A stretch of DNA of 62,000 nucleotides, taken from positions 356,282 to 418,281 of the forward strand of contig MNCI01022534.1 in assembly GCA_015680685.1 (NCBI GenBank). The letters are read 5' to 3'. This document shows, one piece after another, positions 32,435 to 45,076 of the stretch. Every line of letters starts with the position of its first letter. Positions within the stretch are counted from its first letter, which is position 1. The stretch is from Gnetum montanum (taxonomy: Eukaryota; Streptophyta; Gnetopsida; Gnetales; Gnetaceae). A model generated the notes under the pieces. The model made no database searches. It was given only the letters and a program-made list of their open reading frames with translations, and was not told the DNA's origin. Position numbers and translations under genes: made by a program.

Positions 32435-35195
32435 TCATGTAGTTCCTGGTGGTGGTGGCTCCTCCATTGGTGCTTTCCCTTTGTCTTGTGATCTAGGTAT
32501 GGCTTGGAGCTTCTCCTATTTAGTCCAAGGGTCTTGTGTTATCCATGCTAATGTTTCGATGTTGACAGAGTTGGCACTTCCCATAGACAGGGTAGTTGTG
32601 GAAACATTTGATTGACCTTAACATACCAAGCCGCGAACACCCATCATTCCTCCTCATAGGCTCTGGCCTTATCCTTGTACTCTTGAAAATATACTACCCA
32701 TTGAGCCAAATTTGCTACGACATCCTTTTGGCCTTAGTAGCTTGCTTTCACCACCTCAAGTTTAGAATTTGTAATCTCTATTTTTTCCAACAACTTTTTA
32801 ATTTTTTCAAATTATGCTTCGTATTTAACATAGGTGGTTGCTACTTGCTACTTGAGCTTTGTCCTTGGGCATCCTACTATTAACATGGCAAGGTTGGCAT
32901 ACCTTAATTTTCCAACTCCATGTATTCTATTAAATCCTGAATCTGCAAGTCTCATCTTTTAACTTCTACTTGGTGGACAAAGGCATATGTGTCTAATATG
33001 GCCCACCAATCAGTTTGTTGAGCACTAATAGCATTGATATGGGCCTTGGCCATATGGATCTCCTTCTCTAGGATCTGTTTGTACATCCCCACCTGATCTC
33101 AAAAGTGCTCCTTCAACTTTTCATGTCGTTTAGCCTCATTTTGCCACGTGCTTATTTCAATAGCTATCTTTTGGCAAATTACACGTACCTCCTCCATTGA
33201 GAGGGTTCTATTCTTCCTGGCTAAATGACTTATGTCTTGGTTGAACTAGATGAATTGTTCTTACAATTGATGAAAGTGTTCCTCGAGAACATTCTTTTGC
33301 TTCTCCACAGTCATCGATTGAAGGTTGTCAACAACAAGCTATTTATTTTCTTCCTATAAGGCATTGAGTCCCTTCAAATGTGCATGAGTTTGTGCCTATG
33401 TTGTAGAGGCATCCCAAATAGCCTTCTCCTTTTCATCAGCCACCTTTTTATTCTCTGACATTCACTTAGTTAGTTGCTCAGTTTTGAAATTATCTAGCTG
33501 GTCTATAGGAATGAATTGCAAAGGATCCTACTATACTCCTTGTAGGACCACAAGCTATTCTTGCAATTTCTGCACTTCTGCTTTCGCATGCTTGACCCTC
33601 ACTTCTATTAAGACTAGCTTCCCCTTTGTGGAAATGAGGTCTAACTGAATTACTATAACATCCTAAGGGATGTCAAACAAGGATGTTATTACTTGCCCTG
33701 TTTGGAGAAATCGATAAAGCACATCCTCATGTTCTGCAAGAGTCATTGAGGTTCTAGCAAAAATTTTAGCATCCTGTGCTCCTGTGAGATCTATCGGTGG
33801 CACAATAGGTACATTGAATGATCCTTTGATGTAATCTGTGACCACATCTATGGCTCCCATAGCACCCTGGTGTTGCATGTCCACCATAGTGGCCCCTTCA
33901 CCCATTTCTAATTACACCTAGAAAGATGTCATATTTCCTAAGATCTATTGTGACCATCTACTTTTCCCTCCTCCTATTTGAATAGATAATTCATCCCTTG
34001 TGTGATCCATAGAAACTGTGGGCTGAATGGCATCATCGATGATGTGAAAGAGATTTGCATCTTCATGAATTCCCCAACTAACCGTCTCAGTGATGGCCCT
34101 GAGATGGCTCATTGACAATCTATAGTTTTGCGGTGGCAGCTGATCCTGGCTTGTGCTAAGCCCTACTTTCTATTGTTGGCTGGGACCTGTACTTGGAGGT
34201 TGGCTGGGATCTACAAGTTGAGTTGTAGTCAGTCCAGTAGTCTGTTCTTCTTCTTCTTCTAGTCCCAGCATCTCGCCAGTGAGTTTCCTTGGGGTTGGTG
34301 ACTTTAACAATTTAACATATGAAGCAGTCTGGGCTTTTCGGAGGACATCATTAGTATACCCCTGAATACCAGCACATCGGCAAAGCTTTCTGATAAGACA
34401 ATGGAAAGGCAGCATCATCTTCCCTATCTTCCATTCCTCGTACCTCCTTAGGATCTCCGTTAAATATAGATGGGGTAGGTTAGTGTTAACCTTTCCCATC
34501 AACATTTCACATCCTCTCATCGCATACATTGATATCCTTTTTAAGCCCTTCGTGGGGAAGAGGTGATATGTTCCAATTTTAAAGTAGATCCTCTCTTCCA
34601 TAATCAACTCACCAAATGTCTTATCTCTGCCATAAGCCCTTTCTAACCAATCCTATTGCACATCAGGGTCTGAACGGGTGGCTAACTGAGCAACTTTTGG
34701 CCTTGTATTCGGAAGGTTTAACACTTCTGAAATGGCCTGTGCAGAGAAATCAACTATCACACCACAAATGTTGACAGTAGTGCCTTGCTCTCTATTGTGC
34801 CAAAATTGGTACATCTCCCCTAGGTACTAGGCACCACTTTCAGAGAGGGTAGACCATAAGGGAGATCCTTTGAGGTGATCCCTAACAGCCTCAGGAGTGA
34901 ACTCTACAAAAGATTCAAAGTTTAGCTCCACAATCACCGCAGCAAATGTGGACTTTTCATGGATGGCCTAAACACAATCTTGGGGCAACGTGAGATGTTG
35001 TCCCTATTCAGGCACTGCAGCAACTCCTCCTTCTACCTGCCTAGACTATATGATAGGAGGGTCCTCTTGAAAAATATTGAATGATTTCACCTCCTGTTCT
35101 GTAGGTTGTCTGGTAGGTTCTTATCTTCCACCTCTCCAAGATCGTTTACTTCCACCTTGAGTAGGACCTTCCTATTGTCCACATTTCGGGGCCAT
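32435..35195 (-). pseudogene. A3 downstream (env-position) ORF
   Basis: The best preserved copy. The ATG (MAPKCGQ) at 35195 follows a splice-acceptor-like AG. Domain 1, about 34970-34250: FVEFTPEAVRDHLKGSPLWS, NICGVIVDFSAQAISEVLNL, IYFKIGTYHLFPTKGLKR and MMLPFHCLIRKLCRCAGI. This agrees with the putative plant transposon protein pattern of Athila-type elements. A Gln/Thr/Pro-rich linker follows, then a segment with MGAIDVVTDYIKGSFNVPIV (33663-33905), then a long heptad-like region (about 33660-32700). It ends PMEEPPPPGTT with TGA at 32435. Stops and shifts occur throughout, but a 145-codon stretch (34170-34607) is open. Function is unknown; its position matches the env-like gene of Athila. Confidence 0.7.
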
Positions 35196-35670
35196 CTATA
35201 ATCACATGGGCCAAGTGTTAGTAAGGTTGTTTTTGAAATTATGTTATACCTTACTACTTTCCTTAATTAATTAATTTTTTTATCTTCATATGATCTTTCC
35301 CAAAAGATTGTAATAATGAGTTCATTTCACTTAGGTGGTTTTTTCAATTTTAATCTCCCAGTGTACCTAAAGGGTTAAATGATTTTTTTAGCACATTTCA
35401 TTCTTAATTACACTAATTACCCTTAATGATCTCCTTTGGGCGATGATAAATTCCAAAAAAGTTAGGCGCTATTCGGTAGGTGTCCCTCCCCCACAACTAA
35501 GCTGAACACTACAGGTTCAAGTAGGTTAAAAAAAAATTAAAATCGGAGTACCAGCAAGTGAGATAAAGTTTTAAAAGCAAAGGTTTCATACTCGCAAGTC
35601 ATAGAGAAAAATTTGAAAAACTCCCCCATGTGAATGATGAGAAATGAGGCTAAGTGTTGTAGGGGGATCG
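35196..35670 (-). other. Leader of the A3 downstream ORF
   Basis: Noncoding. It is homologous to 58778-59260 in A5 and ends in ccatgtgattatag before the ATG. The stretch around aaaatcggagtaccagcaag is shared with A5. Confidence 0.6.
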
Positions 35671-35765
35671 CCTATTTATAGGGTTGGAGGGATGCGTTAT
35701 TGCATACGATACATTGTGTACGCGATATCACGTCAGCTGCGATATCGCGTACGTGATATCATGGC
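35671..35765 (-). promoter_or_regulatory. A3 internal promoter-like block
   Basis: On the minus strand: tgatatcacgt, gcgatatcgc and gtgatatcgcg, a degenerate unit, then the TATA box CCCTATAAATAGGCG (35671-35683). CpGs are largely kept. This is the same module as in the LTR, but 3 kb inside the element and about 480 bp upstream of the downstream ORF. Confidence 0.65.
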
Positions 35766-37480
35766 CTATTGATGTTTTAGGCCCAAGGGAAAAACAAAAT
35801 TTTTAGGGTTTTCTGGAAAATAAAATATGAAAGCAAGGACATGTGGCACATGTTAAAGGTTTCTAGGGTAATTCCATTAATTCGAAAGGCACAATTAATT
35901 ATGATGGTGTGGATTTTATCAATAAAACCTCAGATGGGAGAAAAAGGCTATGTAATGGTACAAAGGAACGTTGAAATTTAGAGAGATAATAGTAGGGAAA
36001 GAACGTTATAAAAAACTATGCTGAGGGTAAGAAATGGTGTGTGTGAGCTATGTCATAAGTGAAGATTACAAACAATTACACAAGTGGGTCCTCCCCAAAG
36101 CAGGTTCTTACCTATAATACCCTTGTGTAACCACTCTTAAAGTGTCTGTGGGCACTAGAAGGGTTAAATGTAATCCACACCGATTCCACAAAACACACAC
36201 ATGTAATTATCACCAGAATGAGGTAAGAATTATATGTTACACACGACATGGGTTACAATTACACGAATAGTGAGATGAGACGAGATATAGAAGGGATTGT
36301 AGAGATTGGGACATGAGGTAACTAACCCAGGGCATAGTGAATCCTGCGTGTAAAGCATGGTTAACATGTTATTAACCCATCGTTCCAAGATCAAGACCAA
36401 GTTCATTCCTCTAATTAGTGACATCGCATTATTTCATCCCATGATGAGCAACTATGATAGTACCATAACAACAAGGCATACGATCACTTGGCATTTTATT
36501 CAATGGAGGAGTGATTTTTGTTCTGTGGCACTTCCTTTATTTTTTCTTTTTCTTTTCTCCTTTTTTTCGATTGCTAAATCCAGAGAAGCCACCAACCTTT
36601 AGGCATGGGTGCATGTCTTTCCAGTGGGATCCCCTAGAACAGCATTGGATATTTGAGTGCCCTTTTGATTACTCTTACTCCCATTTTTGTTAGATCTACA
36701 AGGATCTTAGTACAACCATATTGCATGATAACTCCCACAGACGTCACCAAAGAGAATCCACAAGTCCCTTTGATGTCACACCCTAATCATTCCCTCTTAG
36801 TCCATCCTTCTTCATTCTAGGTACAATGAACATGAAATTAATTTTAAGTTTTAAGTTTTAAAAATGTCAAGAATATCATTGTACCCTTAAATAGAACCTT
36901 TTATTTTCATAATGGATGAGTGGGTGTAATGGGCTCACTATCCACATAATTGATCACTTGAGACTTTACAACATAGAACACACCTCAACCAATGATCCAC
37001 ACCATGCAAAGACTTCTTATTTTTGTTGTCTCAGCTTCCAATAATTAGGTAACATCGAAACAACAAGAAAACTCAAAAAGAAAACATCCAAGCACCCAAG
37101 AGAATGGCCAACACAAATGCATCAAGTTCCCTTGAAGTCACACCCTTTGCAATCCTTGAGTCTTTCCTTAGTTTAAGAAATGCCCAGTCACTGATTCGTT
37201 AAATTTCTTATTATGAAGGAGACTATACATTTCCAAGCCAAGAGAGACCATAGAAACTGGTGTATGGATGGATGAAGTGAACGCATTGCCTGCCATATCA
37301 AAAGAAATATACCTTAGTATCAACATCATGACTTAAAGGTAAAAACAAAACATTGGCAATCAACATGAAAATAGTTCATACCATTGGGAAGAACACTTAT
37401 TAGGTGACAAACTTACANACAAAAACGTGTAAAACAAAAATGCTGTAAAAAAAATTAAAAGAAATGAGGGCCCCATATGG
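35766..37480 (-). other. A3 post-pol region
   Basis: Noncoding region of 1.7 kb shared with A1, A4 and A5. It includes the landmark around tttggggaggacccacttgt and a single N at 37418. No domain seen. Confidence 0.65.
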
Positions 37481-37671
37481 TTAGCATAGGTGGCCATCTC
37501 CCCCATGACTGAGTGGAAAGGGAGAGATCCAAAATAATGAGTGCTTGTTTGAATTTCTTAAAAGTGTCCAACTTCTCCCAATTAATGATCTTAGATTAAG
37601 GGGTGGAAGTTGGTGACGCTCATATTCCAATGTGTCTATGCCTTCGTTGTTGGCATGGTTTTTCTCCTTAG
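37481..37671 (-). pseudogene. A3 end-of-pol remnant
   Basis: Contains the last residues seen at the A4 pol end (ISPFPLSHGGDGHLC here, ISSFQLSHGGDGHPC in A4), including a purine-rich TCATGGGGGAGATGG. RT to integrase, about 3 kb in A4, is deleted just upstream. Confidence 0.6.
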
Positions 37672-38230
37672 TTAGTTCCATGCATATTGTTTACTCTTTC
37701 GAGTAGCTATCAACCACGGGGTGTCTACTACTTGTTGTGTGGTTGCTACATACAAGCATCTTTGTTTCAAAGTTTCAAGGGCACACCTGTTACATGGAGG
37801 CATTTCCTCCATGTCATCACCCGATGAATCACTGTATGTGATGCATGGAACTTTCCTCTTCTTGATCTTTCCATAAATGTTTATCTTAGATATCTCCAAG
37901 GAAAGATCATGGATCCTAAGGCATGCATCTATTGTACTCAGCCATGCTCTTCCCATTATAATTGGGAAGTCCCCTTTGTTATTATTAACTTCAATCACCA
38001 GAAAATCAGTTAGGTAGGACCAACCACACACAGTGGTAACAATGTCCTCCACCAATCCCAAGGGAATGGTAATGGACTGATCTACTAGCTCTAGTTGAAT
38101 GTTACTCTTCTTAAGGTGGGGTAGGTTCCAGGCTTGATACATTTCTCGTGAAATTAGGTTGACTCCAGAACCTGAGTTAAGAAGAGCCTTATGTGGTGCA
38201 TTCCTAGCGATTTGTAGATAGATTAAGGGA
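37672..38230 (-). pseudogene. A3 aspartic protease
   Basis: Reads GSPLIYLQIARNAPHKALL, then NSGSGVNLIS at the active site, where D-S-G is expected (Asp to Asn, a G-to-A change). LGLVEDIVTTVCGWSYLTDF and FPIIMGRAWLSTIDACL follow. The A4 copy keeps the Asp but has Asn for Gly. Polyprotein processing is the family role; this copy is inactive. Confidence 0.8.
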
Positions 38231-40818
38231 CTCCCAGGGTCAGTTAGTTTCCTAGGAAGATGGCCTACCTTGATCTAGTTGGTTACGGTATGCGTTAACA
38301 TAACCATATGCATTAAGCTCTGTTGGACTAAAGGGTGCTTCGAAGTGTTAGATGGTGGAGGAGTGTACATAGACTCAACCGCTTGTTGTTGCGAGAGTTC
38401 ATCTGGGCTTTTGATTCTGAAGAAAGGTCTTCTCTTTTTATAGTTGTCAGAACTAGCAATATGTTGAATATTTACAGCTCTCACAATGTTATGTTGCTGC
38501 GGTTGAGTAGGGAGTTCCCCTTGCATTGTTGGAGCAGGAGGTGTTATGGGAACTACAGGTGGAAGAGGTGCAGATGGAGTTGGAGGATGGTGTATATGTG
38601 GGATGTCTCCCAGAGGAGAAGGAGTCCTCCTAAAGTACTCCTGAACATAGTAGTGACGTTGGGGAGTTGTGTGACTCATAGAGTCACTTGGAGAAACTAG
38701 CTTTTGCACATAATAACCATATGGATCGGGCTGCTAGTAAGGGTACTGTTGTGTTGGTGGTGGCATCCCCCATGACTATGGCTATTGCCACTACTGACGC
38801 TATCCAATGGGTTGTGGTGGAGTTCCACTTGGATAGTACATTAGTGGTTGGTGGAACTACCTTGGGTTACCTTGAGGATAAGGTAACCTTCGAGGTGTTT
38901 GCCATTGGTTGAGTCTTGGGTTAAGTGCATACACCCCAGACACCGATAAATGTGAGATAATTGGACAACACCCCTTAGGATGGTCATATTGGCAGATCTC
39001 ACATCCACCATCATTGTCTGTGTCAGAGCCCACAGCCTCATCGGAGATAGGAATTTTCCCCTTATCCTTGTTATGTGCAGGGCCTAAATCTCTCCGCTTT
39101 GTCTTACCTTTGTCACTACTTTGTTCCGCCTTAGACTCTTCTACAATTTTCAAGACAGTTTCAAGTCTAGAGTCTATGGAATCCCACAATTGATCCATCT
39201 TAGTTGATACCTTGGTTGTTAATTTTTGGATTGGCAAGATTTTTCTATTCACCAACTCTTCAAGTGGTGACTCATCCTCCTCATCACAAAATTACACTCC
39301 CTTCTTTTGAAGGGAGGGGTCACAGTTGTATTCTTCCGCACTTTCCCTTTTTCATAGCTCACATTCTTCTTTTGCTACTTTTTCCAACAAGCTATGTATT
39401 TCATGGACTCTAAGTTATGATAGTCTCCCTTGGGCATAAGTCCCAAGGGTTCTTCTAGTTTCATGTCTGAGCGCATCTACGATGTGGCGAAGTTGATCCT
39501 GCTGAGCGTATCCATGGCCCAGCAACGATGTAACAATGTGTAGTAGCAGGCCATGGTAGCATCCAAGGGTTCATGTGTATCTTGCTTCCAACCTTAGATC
39601 TTCTTACACAAATTGGACACTCTGGAGTACGTCTGATACTTATCGTTGAAGAGTTATAACATGGTACTCCACCTCCTGATGGTTTTTGGTTCTAAGGATT
39701 GGTACCAACTCTCTGTTTACTTGGTGAGTGTCCTAGGAAATAACTTAAGTTTTTGCCACTCGTTCTCTATGTTTTGCAAGGCGCAGGCATCATGGAATAC
39801 CTATAAATGATGTTGTGGATCAATGTTGTATCCCCCCTCAAATCATGGGATGTTTTTCATGTCTAAGTGTTTAATTTGACTATCTTTTAAATGCCTTGTG
39901 GGAATTCTAACAGCCTCTATTATGTCAAGCATACTTCAGGTTGCAAGTAGGGGTTTGTCATGATCATCTCTTTCATGATGCCTATGATGTCTTCGTTGTT
40001 CCCTACTTTCCCTTCATACATTCCCTTGTTCTCTCTCTCGACTCTCTCGTCGAGGTCTCTCATTTTTCTTACCTTTATCCTCTCCATTATGCTCATGATG
40101 GTTGCACCCAGATGTGGAAGGAGAGGGTGAGTGATGGGATGAAGGAGAAGAAGAAGGCATACCATCGTCATGACGATGCTTCCTACCTTCTCTTCGGCTG
40201 CTATGGCCCCGACTGTGATGACGATCTAAGTGCCCGTCCTTATTATGAGTTGTTATTTCCTCTGTGAACAGTTGGTGTTCATGGGAGTTAGAACCAGTGT
40301 TATGTATCATTGATCATAGGTTCTGATACCCAACCTCCTCACCATTGTTAGGAGGGGGGGACATCATTTGTTAGAGAACCCATTATAATGGGTTCATCAT
40401 CTCCTATTTCACTAAGGACATGCAGGCCTTTGCCCTTCAACAGTGTATGTTGGCTCTCCTTCCTTGAGTCCCTCATACGTTGTGCTTCTGTGGGATAATA
40501 ATCCCTTGAGTCAAAATCTTTCGCAACATATTCAGCATATAATTTTGTCATGTCAATCTATGCCAAAGCACGGAGAAGCATGTTTGGGACTGCCCAATCC
40601 GGAGGTAACATGATGTTACCTTGCAAGTCTCTCTAGCGCAGCTGTTCATCTTGATGGAGAATAAAGGTAAAGTTTGGAATATACTCATCAGGATGAGTAT
40701 AGACTATCCAGTATTGTTTAGGACTTGGCATATTTTGGTTATGTGTTTTTGATTGCTGACTATTCTTTGTATTATCCCTAGGTGGTGAGTTGCTCTTATG
40801 AGAAGAAGAAGAAGACAT
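38231..40818 (-). pseudogene. A3 gag
   Basis: The ATG at 40818 gives MSSSSSHKSNSPPRDNTKNS. YTHPDEYIPNFTFILHQDEQ follows, then an Arg/His/Ser-rich stretch (40310-40014) and a capsid-like part (KLKLFPRTL, RRWSTML; about 39740-39600). The knuckle CEICQYDHPKGCCPIISHL lies at about 39005-38950 and a Pro-rich tail at 38709-38275. Several stops and shifts. Confidence 0.75.
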
Positions 40819-40941
40819 AGTGTCTTATTGGTATGCTAATTACCGTTATATAAATTTTTTTTAATTAACCCAAAGGTTCGTTTAGGCTCCCAACGATGTG
40901 AGTGATATCTTTTATGTTCTACTCAATGCACAAACACTTAG

Positions 40942-40959
40942 TCCCCGGCAACAACACCA
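40942..40959 (-). other. A3 primer-binding site (tRNA-Asp type)
   Basis: Sense TGGTGTTGTTGCCGGGGA, one base from the LTR. It matches the Athila-type tRNA-Asp site at 15 of 18 positions; all three differences are C-to-T. Confidence 0.85.
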
Positions 40960-40960
40960 A

Positions 40961-41999
40961 TGATGAGTGCCAAGTTACCACTACACTCAACCATACGAAA
41001 TGAGCATAGCACGCGCGATCCGATCAAACTCCACAGACTAAATGCCTACACACCCCATAGAACACTTAGGGTTAATTATTTGTTGTCTTCCTAAACTTAC
41101 TTGTAATTTTCACAATGTATGGTTAAGTAAGTCCAAGGTATATGATTTTTATAGTTTTTATGTTTTATCTCCTATGCTATTGAGGTAAAGGGTTGAGAAA
41201 CTAACTAAGTCTAAATTACCTAGATTCAGCATCCATTCCCACTTACCGTACACACCCTAAACTGATGCAACCATGGCTACCAAACACTAATCGTTGCTAG
41301 GATCACCATGCGTAATGCACATGCTCGAAGTGGTCGTACTGAGGCACTTTACTAGGAGGAAAGGTTTGAGAAAGCTAATCTAGCCTAAGTGCGATGAGCA
41401 GCCGATTCCTTGATTATCCGTACACATCCTGGTGCATGACTACCACTAGGATTACCAAGTGCAAATCCTAGATATGCCACTAGGTTACCAAGTAGTCACA
41501 CTGAGATGCTCGTAATCAAGTCGTACTCATTCTGCATTGTGATGAGCATCCATTCCTTGACTATTCGTACACATCCTTAGATGCTCGTAATCAGTCATAC
41601 TCATTCCGCATTACTAGGAGATAAGGGTGAGAGAGAAAATAATAAATAACATTAAATAAAATCCTATTCCATGCACTACAAGGTTTATCTAGGAAGTTCA
41701 TCTTTATTGCCGTACACAACTTGTGTTCAAGTACAATGCTACTTGAATAAAGATCCGTTCACCTTAGGACTCCTACTGCGGGCACATGGAAAATATTCTA
41801 TCTCTGGAGTGATCAATCTACCAAAGTTTTCCTACTTCTAGCCTAGGATGAGGAAACAAGGGAGAGTCACCTCTTATTTATAGATATGACGGCGCACCGT
41901 GATATCACATACGCAATATCGCAGGGGATGACGCGATATCGTGACGGCTGCGATATCGCATACACGATATCGCAACCCATGTAATATCACATCTCATCA
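40961..41999 (-). repeat. A3 5' LTR
   Basis: Starts at 41999 in sense as TGATGAGATGTG and ends ACTCATCA at 40961. It is 1,039 bp long because a block near 41380-41620 is partly duplicated. Six GATATC units lie at 41900-41990 and the TATA box (minus) at about 41875. It is noticeably diverged from its 3' partner. Confidence 0.85.
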
Positions 42000-43009
42000 A
42001 TATGACTGTAAAACTTAATATAGTAGGAAAACATCAATTTCAAATAATGATTTAATGTCAAATATAATAAAGATACAATACAATACAAGGAGACCTATAT
42101 ATGCCTAAATGAATTAAAATTACACTTATAAAAGCTAAGGGAAGTGTTAAAATAATTAAGATTAAATTAGAAAAGATGAATCCAACTTTAAGCACAAAAG
42201 TACAATATAATATTTTATCTATATAGGAAGTCTACTAGTTTCTAGGTAACATTATTCATCCACATGTATATATTTTCATCATTTTCTATTTCATTTTGTA
42301 TCTTACAATATGCTTCTTAAACATTCTCTCATTCACTTCATTTTGCAGCTCTTAAATCGATAAGAACATTTTTATAAAAGCCAAATATATTAAGAATTTG
42401 AACATCAAAATGGAGCTAACGGATAGCTTTCATTTTTTGTTTGTTTGTGTTGGCTCCCCATACCTTACCATTTGTAATAGTATACTAGATAAACTCTATT
42501 GCAAGAATAAGTTTTGTATTCAAACTAGATTTGGTAGAGGCTAAATAGTTTAACTATTTTGTCATTTATTTTTCTCTATCCATGAAATAATGAAGGTGTT
42601 ATTATAAGGAAACTAAGGCCAAAATATTTTAAGTCTAGTAAATGACACTCTTTTCACATATTTCATCAAGTCAATATAACAATTTTTCAATAGCTATAAC
42701 ATTAAGATATTGCATCTACTTCACAAAACCTTCAAACGAAACACATTTTTGTTGATGCATAAATTTTTGACACATCATAACCCAAAAACTCATTTCAGGA
42801 GACTATTGCTTAGGGTGCCTCCTATATGGGTATGAGAACCTACGAATAGTCTTAGCTGGTAGGGCAATGTGACATATAGAGATGCTGGTAAATTAAACGA
42901 TTTTAACAAGGAGATGTACAAGGTAGTTCAAGATAATTTTTATAGAAAGACAACCATTTACTTTTTATATTTTTAACAATAAAACTTGTGTATCAATAAA
43001 AACATGAAA
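42000..43009. other. AT-rich spacer, nothing recognised
   Basis: No ORF or repeat match seen between the A3 LTR and the ORF remnant that follows. Confidence 0.45.
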
Positions 43010-43513
43010 TTAAAGCAGGAAATAACTAATAGCTTGGATAAGATTAATTTGAGTTCCGAAGTAAAATAGGCTATGTGTTTAATCCACAACATAGAGACCA
43101 TAGTTTAGTTGCAAAAATATAAAATGATAGAATAAAATGATGACTTAGCTCAAAATGAGCACAGATGGAATGACTTCTGGTGCAAACTTTCCTACAAGTG
43201 CTTGCAAGAAGCATACCTCTTCTAACGAGCCTACAACCTCTAACTGTTCAATCTAGCCACTACTCTACCCCAAACTACCTTTGAAAGAGCCATTGAATTG
43301 GCAAAAAAGGTAAGAAAGAACCCTAGGATTTTCCACCATGACTCCACTTGGAGAAAACCCCATCATCATAGCCAGCTTTCTACTTCCTCCTCATTCTCTT
43401 TCCTTGCCAAGGAATTTATAATGATAAGTCTAGCACATGAGGAGCTACCACCCATTCATAACAACCATGGCAATTACTACCCACATGTAACATCCATTGC
43501 CGCCAAATTTTAG
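43010..43513 (+). pseudogene. Unrecognised ORF remnant
   Basis: One plus-strand frame reads through with about five stops: QEITNSLDKINLSSEV, LQKYKMIE, NEHRWNDFWCKLSYKCLQEA, then open from 43298 as AKKVRKNPRIFHHDSTWRKP. It ends at 43511. It is rich in helix-forming residues and then His/Ser, a little like the C-terminal half of the family-A downstream ORF, but no clear match was found. Confidence 0.35.
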
Positions 43514-44746
43514 AAATATATCTTGGAATTTCCCCCTCTTTCTTCTTCCTTCTATTATTGCTTCAACTTCTCCCATTCTACTTCCCATAGAATTTGCCAG
43601 AAAAGAGAAATTTGAATAGACAAGGAACACTAAATGTTTATTTTACCTTAATTTATTTAATGATTTTCAAAGAAACATCACTTCTATTATTAAGGGCATG
43701 TATTATCATTATGATAAAATGGATAATAATTATAGGATTAGAGAGATGTTATTAAAACTTATAAAGGTTAATCCTGAAAAGGTGATATATAGAATCAGAG
43801 CCATGAAACTAGGAAAGGAAACTAATTGAAAGAATTTAAAATGTAGAAACATATAAAAAATATAATTAACTACTCAATGTTTGTGAAACTATTATCCCTT
43901 TGTCCTGCATGTTGTCTTTTTTACTAGAGTTACAAAGGTTTACTAGATACTTCTATTTTATTCCTAGTCCTCTTGACAAAAAATTTGGCAAATCAAATCA
44001 CCATAGAAATGGTAGGTAATGGCTAGCATCCAACTCACATAGTAGCCACTTAGAACAAGTTCCTTTGACCAAATGTTACCATGAAAACATACCAAGCCAC
44101 ATTCTCCACTGTTACTTCCATTGTTTTCATGGTAGTTACCATTGTATTTTTGGAAGATTCTAGGTTTGTAACCTCAATAAATGATAGAAAAATGGCATGG
44201 ATGGTAGGAGATGTTGAAAATGGTACTTTATTATTTATATTTTAAGCATTAATGGTTAAGGATTTAAAATTTTTAGCTAATTTGCATTGAATTCATCGAT
44301 AGGTAGTTGTCAACACTGCTTGGAATCCTTTTATTAAAAAAATAGATGTTAAAAATGCAAACCAATGCATCTTCTAGAATTAAATTCCAAATTCACCATT
44401 CTGTATTCCATGTACCTACCTACATATTGAGTGTACCTTACTTTATCTATGTTTCTATTACAATTAATTTGCATTGGATTATAACCTATAGAATTTATAA
44501 TTGTTATGGGATTGAAACTTCAAGTTCGTGGTCCCATGCCTAGCATGGGAAATGTTGACATCAACACTTAGCCCCATGCAAGTGCATGAATAATAAAACC
44601 ATAGAAATTTTAAAAGAGGTAAAAAAGAACATAAAACATAGACAAATAGAAATTTAAAAGTAAACTATACTGATCTAAATATTATTAAAATAACTATATA
44701 ATCAAGATCTAAACATATACTTTTTATAAATCATAACTTGAACTAT
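43514..44746. other. AT-rich spacer, nothing recognised
   Basis: No domain, LTR or repeat structure seen. Confidence 0.45.
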
Positions 44747-44772
44747 ATATACATACATACATACATACATAT
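44747..44772. repeat. ATAC microsatellite
   Basis: About six tandem ATAC units, next to the truncated left end of A4. Confidence 0.9.
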
Positions 44773-44779
44773 AATACAA

Positions 44780-45075
44780 AGTTAGTATAACTAGGTAGTA
44801 GATGAATTAGATCCTAAGTTACTCTACCTTTCATTATTATTCTTGGTAATTAAAATAATAAAATACAAAATGATAAAAATCATATACCTTAGTTGCACTT
44901 AACCATATACTTATACCTCACTAGAGGAACTAAGAAGACAATTATTATTCCAATTAGATTTCACATCTTAGAAACTAGCGTACTTAAGAATTTAAGATCT
45001 GTAGAATTCAACTAGATCGTGCGTGAATGCTTGTGATTTGTATGGTTGAGCATAGGGGTATCTCACTAATCATCA
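44780..45075 (+). repeat. A4 5' LTR, truncated
   Basis: Matches the last 300 bp of 52539-53401 (for example around ttagaaactagcgtacttaa). The U3 and R parts are missing. Confidence 0.85.
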
Positions 45076-45076
45076 T

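Larger units (their letters stand above)
28834..41999 (-). mobile_element. A3: Athila-like element without RT and integrase
   Basis: The 5' LTR at 40961-41999 is followed by a primer site at 40942-40959, gag, protease, a short pol-end remnant, post-pol region, internal promoter, downstream ORF, PPT (32271-32284) and a 3' LTR. The 3' LTR is split by S1 (29456-32101). RT, RNase H and integrase are missing between 37672 and 37530. No target duplication was found. Confidence 0.85.
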
